Source: Amaranthus tricolor (taxonomy: Eukaryota; Streptophyta; Magnoliopsida; Caryophyllales; Amaranthaceae). From it: 64,000 nucleotides of DNA. Positions 54,860 to 64,000 of the stretch are shown here, one piece after another. The notes under the pieces are model-generated. The model saw nothing but the letters and a program-made list of their open reading frames with translations, did not search any database and was not told the origin of the DNA. The DNA lies in the NCBI RefSeq assembly GCF_026212465.1, contig NC_080062.1, positions 1,107,501-1,171,500 on the forward strand, in the 5' to 3' direction. Made by a program: the position numbers and the translations under genes. The number at the start of each line of letters is the position of its first letter. Position 1 is the stretch's first letter.

Positions 54860-55804
54860 GAAAAAATAACCGTGTATAATATAAACTTTTACTGATTTTC
54901 CTGCAATAATACGAACTTTCGATTAACCCTAAATAATACAAACTTTAATATGAATTTCCCTGGAGCATCTTTAACCTATTATTAACCTACAATTGTAGGT
55001 TAAGTTGCTCAAAAAAAAAAAGAAAATACAAAAAATAAAATAAAAAGTACAAAAAAAGGGAAAAAAAAAAAGTAAAGAACATGAATTCCTAATCTTCACC
55101 GTACCCCTTCCCTATCCCTAGCCAAACCTCCAGCCTCCATCCCCCACAGGCCACAACTACCACCGTTCCCCGCTCACTGTCACTCCCATTCCCCACTTCC
55201 AGCCACCACCATCTTCATCAAAATCCACCACCAAATCCAACTCCCCATCCTTTGCGCAGCCCCTATCCCCCTCTATTCTCAACCACCATCAAACCCTTCC
55301 CTCCACTCCACCACCACCAATCAGCCTCCCATAAACAGCGCCCTGTGCAGCCTTCCTCACCTCCTTTCCCTGACGCAACCTCCACAAACAACCACCATAA
55401 CCACCCACCCTAAATGTGAATCACCACCATAACCATCCCAAATTCAAACCAACATAATCTTTAATCTACTTTTCCACTACCAAATTCGACCATTAAAATT
55501 GACCACCATTATTAAATTGGTGTTGCAGATATGAGTTGCTGAGCCTCGTTGGGTGGGGGCGCCGTCGCAGGGGAGGGGGAGGGGGTGGTGCACAGGTGGA
55601 GATTAAAGAGGGGATTGGAAATTATTTTTCTTTAAATAAAATTATCTTTTTTCTAGGGTAGAATTACCTGTTTTACAGGTTGCATGTGAATTTGAATGGT
55701 ATGGGAAAACGTATGCCAAAGTTGGTATTATTTAAGGTTAATCAAAAGTTCGTATTATTATAGGAAAATTAATTAAAATTTATATTATTCACGGTAATTT
55801 TTTC
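54860..55804. mobile_element. Complete TIR element (945 bp) with GC-rich passenger
   Basis: Both ends carry about 100-bp imperfect inverted repeats: left GAAAAAATAACCGTGTATAA, right (inverse) GAAAAAATTACCGTGAATAA, with AATAATACGAACTTT and GATTAACC blocks in both. TTAA lies immediately outside each end (54856-54859 and 55805-55808). Long TIRs with a host-like GC-rich centre (about 55085-55610) resemble a Mutator-type (Pack-MULE) structure, but the expected 9-bp duplication is not seen; TTAA would fit piggyBac-like insertion or may be chance in AT-rich DNA. No transposase. Confidence 0.7.
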
Positions 55805-55808
55805 TTAA

Positions 55809-56799
55809 CTAAATAACAAAGAAAAATGTTTCCTTTTGATAAAAAAATTATTTTTAATATGAAATAGATATAATTATAAAAAGTAATAATAGTACTACTA
55901 TAATTATTTGTATATTACTCCCTCTATTTTATATTGTTGGATACTTTTCAAATATTCCATGTATAAAGAGATAAAAAATGCTACTCATGATTTTTAATGG
56001 ATATAAAAAAGTTAAAATATGGAGTATCAATGTGTAATCCTATTACATTTGTCACGATACATATGACATGTATTCTTTCCATTCCTTAATAAAAGTTTTC
56101 ACAAGTAATGTTTACGAGAATTAGAAAAAATAAAATCTTTACTTTTTGAATATATTATTTTATTAAATAATAAATTTGATTGAAGGAAAATAGGACCATA
56201 AACATTTAAAAATTATTAAAAGAAAGTTAGTGGAAAAATATGGAGACCACAACTAACAAAAAAATATTTCAATAAAATTAGTTAATAATATGTGGGGACC
56301 ATAAATAATATAAATATATTAAAATTAAATTAATGAAAAATATGTGGGGACCATATGTATTATTAAAATATTAAAAATAAGGATTATTTAAAAATGTCCA
56401 AATTTGTGATACAAATAGAAATATTCATTATGAAAACAACAAATAAAATATTCAAAAATAACAAATAAAAGTTTTTTGATAAACAAAGGGAATATTTCTT
56501 ATAATTTGAATTTTTATAAGAAAAACTACTTAAAATGATCCATCATTTTACTGATTTCCCTACAATTTTACAAATTTTTTGCAACACACAAGCCATCATC
56601 ATTGCTGAGAACCTTCACCCACCTCCGTCATCACTAAGAGTGCTTCCACCAAGCGCGAGCCAAGGCTAGAGGGCTTCGCCTTCACCACCAATTGCAACCA
56701 TTATCACACTCTAATTCATCCACACGCGCTCCCCTTACTTCTTTCTTTCTTTTTCTTCCTCCTCCCAACTATTAACCCCATATTACTTCCCACCCGATC
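55809..56799. other. Flank ahead of malectin fragment G
   Basis: No gene. Aligns with 9413-10210, including Stowaway-like sequence near 55918-56490. Lacks the 1.3-kb tandem-duplicated insertion of the other copy. Confidence 0.6.
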
Positions 56800-56930
56800 A
56801 CATATTCATCAACTTTGGCCTACCAAAACATTCCACTCAGCCCACCGATGATGGAAGTTTTGACGAATGGCAGAGCGATCTAGAGTTCATCCTCACACCG
56901 TTACATACGACCACCATCAACACTGCCAAG
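56800..56930 (+). pseudogene. CrRLK1L unit G, malectin exon 1 fragment
   Basis: Encodes IFINFGLPKHSTQPTDDGSF then [15 protein letters not shown], the N-terminal malectin segment. Upstream C/T-rich DNA resembles a diverged signal-peptide region without an ATG. Interrupted after GCCAAG at exactly the same base as unit B. Confidence 0.75.
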
Positions 56931-57475
<545 letters not shown>

Positions 57476-59118
57476 TAATTAGCATTATGGCACGTATTAT
57501 GATTATTTCTTAACCAGATCCAAAACAATCGTTTGGGTCATTCTCTGTCATACTAACAAAACTTAATTAAGTGAATATGCTAAAAACATGGTAAATTGTA
57601 ATAAGTTTAATTTTTATTACTACTATTTGGTACCAACAACCAACGGGTCGTAACTACAAATTCAAATTGTTAATAGTTCAATATTTCTACAAAATTTGGG
57701 TTGAAGTAAAATAATTGGTGGAATTTATGAACGTGTGCGAGGGCCTCTCGACGCGATCTGACTTGTTTATAATTTTTTTTTTACAAATTTTCATTGATAT
57801 AGACATGTCATCAAATTGAGTATTAAAATGCATTATAACTTAATTACTTGTTTTTGTCAATAATATTTAAACAATTAATGATTATAAATCTATAATAATA
57901 TATCATAATATATTAGGTTTTGTGGAAGACGATTAATAATTCTCATTAATGACAAAGGGTAAATATATATAGTACAAAAAAATCCCTTATTCAAGTGATA
58001 TAATAATTACATAATATGTGTTCCTAAACTAATATCAAAACAACTAATTACGATTATTTAAGGAACGCAAAAACTTATTCAAGGGACCTTCCATATATAT
58101 ACCGGTCCAAAAGCCAAAAATTGAAAACCAAAAGTGATCTAAATTTCAAAAATTAAAGAATAAAAATTCAATTTTGACTTTAAAGATATCAATTTCTACT
58201 TAAAGTAAATCTTAAATAAATCAATTAAAATATAAAAAAATTAAATTATGAACTAAAAGTGATCAATTTTGACATTAAACTGATCAATTTCTACGTACTA
58301 GTTTATACCTTAAAGTAAAACTTTAAAGAGCTCAATTATATATAAAGTGATTCTTTAAATGATCAGTTACAACTTTTAAAAGATATTAATAAAAAAATTC
58401 AATTTTGATTAAAAGTGATCAATTTTTACATTAAAGTGATCAATTTCTTCATACAAGTTTATATCTCTAAATGAGTCAATTTTTTTAAAGTCTTCAATTT
58501 CAATGTTAAAGTGATCAATTTAGACCTTGAAGTGATCAATTATATATAAAATGAGCAATTAAATAATCAGTTATAACTTATAAAAGAAATCAATTATAAA
58601 CTGAAATAGATTAATTACTATTGGTCTATTGGAAAAAAATATAATTAGGCTGATTGGACTATTGGACTATTGATCTCATATTGAGACGGTCACTCGCAAA
58701 ATTAGTTGTTTAAGAAATGTACAATATGTTGATTGTTGGCAAGAATAATTCATAGCCCATTATTAGCTTGTTCTATTTTTATTTAAATAAAGGGTTCATT
58801 TAAAGCTCAATCCATTTAACACTAAAATTCGGGCCCCAAAGAGCCCTCAGTCCATTGCACAACTTTAGTTATGTGGTAGAAATTGATAAAAAATGATTAA
58901 TTAGACTTAATATAAATAGAAAAAATTAATATTAATAATCCATCCTTTCACCTTTCCATTGTGAATAATTACACTTTTGAATTATTTTCTGATAAAAACT
59001 TATTAATTAGATTTAATAAATATTTGCTTATATTTGAAGAAATAATGTACAGTGAATAAAAATGGTTAGTAACTTTGATTTCGATTAATATTATTTTAGT
59101 GTTGTTGTACTTGATGAG
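57476..59118. other. Duplicate of 12530-14181; contains a MITE remnant
   Basis: No gene. 58075-58699 is the second copy of the GACGGTCTC-type MITE with its left end lost. The end of the stretch is the intron side of exon 2 (acceptor GATGAG). Confidence 0.6.
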
Positions 59119-59245
59119 TAATGGTCACAACTACTTCTCATCGATCTACAACGAAACCACAAACATCAATTACACAGTTACAACACTATCATTTACGGCG
59201 CCTAAGTTAGTCTACTTGACAATGAGGGTGATTGGGCCATATGTT
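59119..59245 (+). pseudogene. CrRLK1L unit G, 5' part of exon 2
   Basis: Encodes NGHNYFSSIYNETTNINYTV then APKLVYLTMRVIGPYV. This is the uninterrupted version of the unit B fragment and provides the empty site for the hAT MITE (single GTCACAAC at about 59125-59132). It breaks off after GPYV at the same base as unit B. Confidence 0.8.
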
Positions 59246-59277
59246 TATACCACAAAAATCTTGGTTGCACGTTGTAG

Positions 59278-59325
59278 GACGTGAACACTGTCTAACCAAA
59301 TTCAAGAGCATCTTCATCATTCTCG
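59278..59325 (+). pseudogene. LRK10L small exon fragment (membrane start)
   Basis: A 48-bp exon after TTGTAG, ending in a GTAAAT donor and matching 29139-29186 and 14822-14869. The LRK10L homology ends near 59480; no kinase exon follows. Confidence 0.7.
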
Positions 59326-61759
<2,434 letters not shown>

Positions 61760-62331
61760 TAGACCTTATCATGGGCGGCCGGCCCGACCCGGCTCGAAAA
61801 AGTAAGGGTTTGGGTACCAAAATATAGCCCGATGGGCGGGTTTGGGCAGAAAATAAGTGGCCCAAATTTTTTTGGACGGGTTAGGGATTGGTGTTTGGCC
61901 CGCTGGCCGGCCCGGCCCGATTCGAAAGGAGCTAAGTTGGTCCAATTAGTTACATATTTTGATTATTTCATATGCTAACAATTTTTTTTCATATTGCATC
62001 AAGGTCGGTTTACTATTTTTAATGTTGAAGAGGAGGAAGAAGAGGTAGATCGTGAAGATGACGATTGTCAAATCACTAATTAGTTACATAATTTGATTAT
62101 TTTGTATTTGTTTATTTGAATTATTTGTAATTTGTGTTTTAAATTATGTATAATATGTAACAATTGTATTTGTTTATTTCAATTATTTGTAATTTTTATT
62201 TTTAATTATGTATAAATAATATATAACATAGGCCCGCAAGCCCGCATATTACGAGTTTGGGCAAGAACTTTTAGGCCCGCCCGCATCAATGGGCTGTTTT
62301 TTCCGCCCAGCCCGGTGTTTGATCACGTCTA
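61760..62331. mobile_element. hAT non-autonomous element (572 bp) with perfect 8-bp target duplication
   Basis: Ends TAGACCTTATCA and TGATCACGTCTA, flanked by TTTTAGGT on both sides (61752-61759 and 62332-62339). GGCCCG-rich subterminal blocks and the TGTATAATATGTAACAATTG unit are shared with 14195-14667. Unlike that copy it keeps a short open stretch (62003-62083) ending in an acidic run (NVEEEEEEVD) and a stop, which could be the last codons of the parent transposase. Confidence 0.9.
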
Positions 62332-62339
62332 TTTTAGGT

Positions 62340-62640
62340 TAAAATGGTCGGATTTCTGTGATTTGACCGGTCTGAAAGCTATAAACATTGATACTTTAGT
62401 AATTGTGATTCGTAAAAAATTTAAACTTTAAAGCTGTAATTTGCAAATTATTACTTTTACAATATAAATATTTATTTTCAAATTTTTTATTATGCTAAAT
62501 AATTGTCGGTAGAATTTTTTATTTGCTTGTGTTTCAACTACTACCCATTACCTTCCAACATGAACAATTAAAATAATAATGCAAGTTAGTCTAATTCATC
62601 CATTATTTATCCAATTCTACCAGAAATATTCCCACTCCAT
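62340..62640. other. Promoter-side region of the first cysteine-rich gene
   Basis: AT-rich. No further element recognised. Confidence 0.4.
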
Positions 62641-62647
62641 TATATAA
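62641..62647 (+). promoter_or_regulatory. TATA box of cysteine-rich peptide gene 1
   Basis: TATATAA, 61 bp before the ATG, followed by CTTTGAGATAT, the same arrangement as ahead of gene 2 (TATATAAGTTTGAGATAT). Confidence 0.6.
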
Positions 62648-62707
62648 CTTTGAGATATTAATTTCATTTGAACATATACATATAATTAAAAATAAAAAAA
62701 AAACACC

Positions 62708-62836
62708 ATGAATAACAAGAATATAGATTTGCACCTTTTCCTTGTATTTATGCTGCTAATATTCAGCTTTAATTGCTTTTGTGGGGTCACCAATGGAAGG
62801 TGTATCGCGTATAATAAATGTGCCGGCGCTACCTAA
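62708..62836 (+). CDS. Small secreted cysteine-rich peptide 1 (42 aa, deletion derivative)
   Basis: Too short for most gene finders. Starts MNNKNIDLHLFLVFMLLIFS (signal peptide) and ends FNCFCGVTNGRCIAYNKCAG-AT. The last part aligns with gene 2: NCFCGVTNGRCIAYNKCA against NCLCKVTDTHCIVYRKCP, all four cysteines in register. Between the signal peptide and this block gene 2 has 28 more codons with two cysteines; here they are missing through an exact 84-bp in-frame loss that left one AAT where gene 2 has two. The promoter and 5' leader (A-run, then ACACCATGAATAA) are also shared, so this is a tandem paralogue. The product would have four cysteines; it could be functional or a pseudogene. I do not recognise the peptide family. 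Confidence 0.6.
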   Translation: MNNKNIDLHLFLVFMLLIFSFNCFCGVTNGRCIAYNKCAGAT

Positions 62837-62972
62837 ATCTGACGTATATTTTTAGTTTTTACGATGATAAAATTATGTATATTCGCTTTTTTCAAATTTT
62901 ATATAAAAGTTTAATAATAATTAATTAAAATTAATTAATGAATTAAGAAAATTATATGTTATTAGCGAAATT

Positions 62973-63239
62973 TACTACAAATAATTATCGAATTGGCGAC
63001 AACGCTTTTCGTCGCCATTTGATAGCTAAACGGTCAAAAAGTAGGCCGGGCGACCACATAGCGACCACTAGCCTCTTCGCTGTATATGTAAAAAAAATAA
63101 AAAAATAAAAGCTTTTATTTTTTTTAATTTTTTTTTAAATATACAGCGACGAATCTAGCGGTCGCTATGTGGTCGCCAAGGGCGACCAACCAACCCCCTC
63201 GCTGATTTTCCATTGTTATTTCGATAATTATTTGTAGTG
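62973..63239. mobile_element. CACTA-type MITE (267 bp)
   Basis: Ends TACTACAAATAATTATCGAA and, inverted, CACTACAAATAATTATCGAA: 20-bp repeats differing only at the first base. Flanked by ATT on both sides (62970-62972 and 63240-63242), the 3-bp duplication of CACTA elements. The inner halves are also inverted (GGCGACCACATAGCGACC and GGTCGCTATGTGGTCGCC), so transcripts would fold into a long hairpin. It lies between the two cysteine-rich genes. Confidence 0.85.
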
Positions 63240-63242
63240 ATT

Positions 63243-63579
63243 GTTGTTTTATTTTAGTTATATATTTATATATCTTTGTGTATGTTTAAATTTTGGATTG
63301 AATTTAATTATACATTAATGTAATTGATGGTTGTATACCGAATAAATATAAAGTGTCTCGAGTACAAATTCTCATGGACTACTTTGCTCTTTTTTTTTTT
63401 TTTTTTATTGCAATATGTTTTGGAGTTTTGGCCTTAGATAATTTGTTTTTATATCAAAAAATTGATGGTAATATTGATACATGTAGAATCTTTAAAATGT
63501 GGAGTTGAGTTGAGTTTAGTGAATGTACATTCTAATTAGGGTTGAATATAGTTTAGTTAATAATTTAATACGCTATAGC
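63243..63579. other. Promoter-side region of cysteine-rich gene 2
   Basis: AT-rich with a run of T near 63390-63408. No other signal recognised. Confidence 0.4.
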
Positions 63580-63586
63580 TATATAA
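63580..63586 (+). promoter_or_regulatory. TATA box of cysteine-rich peptide gene 2
   Basis: TATATAA within CTATATAAG, 68 bp upstream of the ATG. Matches the box of gene 1 in sequence and spacing. Confidence 0.65.
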
Positions 63587-63653
63587 GTTTGAGATATAAA
63601 TTCCATTCAATCCCCAATCCCCAATCCCCATCAATTATTTAAAAAAAAACACT

Positions 63654-63890
63654 ATGAAAAATAATAGTAAGAGTAAATTATTTCCTTCATTTATTTTTCT
63701 TTTATTTACATTGCTATTTTTGAGCTTCAATGTGGTTCATATTGAGGGATGCTTGAAGAACACTGATGCTCAGAGTAAGAGACCACTCTGCAAGAACGAA
63801 AAGCAAGTTGGTAATTGCTTGTGCAAGGTTACAGATACACATTGCATTGTTTACCGTAAATGTCCCCGCCTTCCAGTATACGCAAATTAA
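63654..63890 (+). CDS. Small secreted cysteine-rich peptide 2 (78 aa)
   Basis: Signal peptide MKNNSKSKLFPSFIFLLFTL and on to about residue 32 (LLFLSFNVVHIEG), then a mature region of about 46 residues with six cysteines spaced C-x12-C-x8-C-x-C-x6-C-x5-C, basic overall, ending RLPVYAN. Single exon, strong TATA box, ATG in an A-rich leader. Six spaced cysteines after a signal peptide are typical of defensin-like, knottin-like or inhibitor peptides acting outside the cell, but the spacing does not match a family I can name, so no function is assigned. Its partial paralogue lies about 820 bp upstream. Confidence 0.75.
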   Translation: MKNNSKSKLFPSFIFLLFTLLFLSFNVVHIEGCLKNTDAQSKRPLCKNEKQVGNCLCKVTDTHCIVYRKCPRLPVYAN

Positions 63891-64000
63891 ATTTATATGT
63901 CAATACTTTGTTAAAAATTATGTTTCTATAGACAAGCGTTTGATTTGAGAATTAATTGATTCAAAGTATTCTTGTCACGAGGATGAAATAAAAAGTATTT

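Noticed and set aside
57476..59118. Possible continuation of malectin exon 1 after the insertion
   Set aside because: No malectin-like translation found on any frame up to exon 2.
62840..62972. Possible second exon of cysteine-rich gene 1 supplying the missing cysteines
   Set aside because: The missing block is absent internally, not at the 3' end, and no such coding sequence follows the stop.

Overview
This window looks like nuclear DNA of a flowering plant, most likely a eudicot. It is AT-rich and has GT-AG introns, plant-specific receptor kinases, LTR retrotransposons, a 5S-rRNA-bearing TRIM element, many MITEs and long (AT)n arrays. Repeats carrying a GACGGTCTC end remind me of Caryophyllales/Amaranthaceae intergenic DNA; that is an impression, not a result.

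The core of the window is a decaying cluster of two receptor-kinase families. Family 1 is CrRLK1L (FERONIA-type: malectin-like ectodomain, one membrane segment, kinase), here built from three exons with two phase-2 introns. Family 2 is LRK10L/Lr10-type (a short membrane exon, then a membrane/non-RD kinase exon). CrRLK1L material: A (336-1886, kinase exon only), B (11516-11641 and 14182-14789, fragments), C (19920-28280, both malectin exons but no kinase, with a gypsy element inside exon 1), E (34258-36851, exons 2 and 3 with stops), D (43623-48693, all three exons with an intact kinase exon but a frameshift in exon 1), F (52725-53292, kinase fragment) and G (56800-56930 and 59119-59245, fragments). 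LRK10L material: a heavily broken copy (14822-18343), a nearly intact kinase (29139-31098) and a small exon fragment (59278-59325). None of the CrRLK1L units is clean from start to stop.

The flanks are copies of each other. The downstream flank of A recurs after E, D and F. The 8.5-15 kb stretch recurs at 54.5-59.5 kb. The 18.4-19.0 kb stretch recurs at 52.1-52.7 kb. Because paralogous flanks supply 'empty sites', several insertions can be delimited exactly: a 949-bp hAT-like element carrying a DUF1685-like gene fragment (3219-4167), a 473-bp hAT MITE in a malectin exon (14195-14667), two solo LTRs (17499-18307 and 41186-41953), and an internally deleted Ty3/gypsy element with a perfect 5-bp target duplication and nearly identical LTRs (20372-24837). 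Also present are a Cassandra-type TRIM (16513-17251), a TIR element with a GC-rich passenger (one full copy, three partial), a possible 2.96-kb LTR (5579-8537), an RTE-type LINE tail (minus strand, 40600-41050) and several Stowaway-like MITEs.

The right edge (62.6-64 kb) is different. It holds a tandem pair of genes for small secreted cysteine-rich peptides with matching TATA boxes; the first is an in-frame 84-bp deletion derivative of the second type, and a 267-bp CACTA-type MITE lies between them. I recognise no complete new molecular system. The most notable items are the cysteine-rich pair, the gene-capturing hAT-like element, the TRIM inside a kinase exon, and the split-exon CrRLK1L genes with recurrent CrRLK1L/LRK10L junctions.
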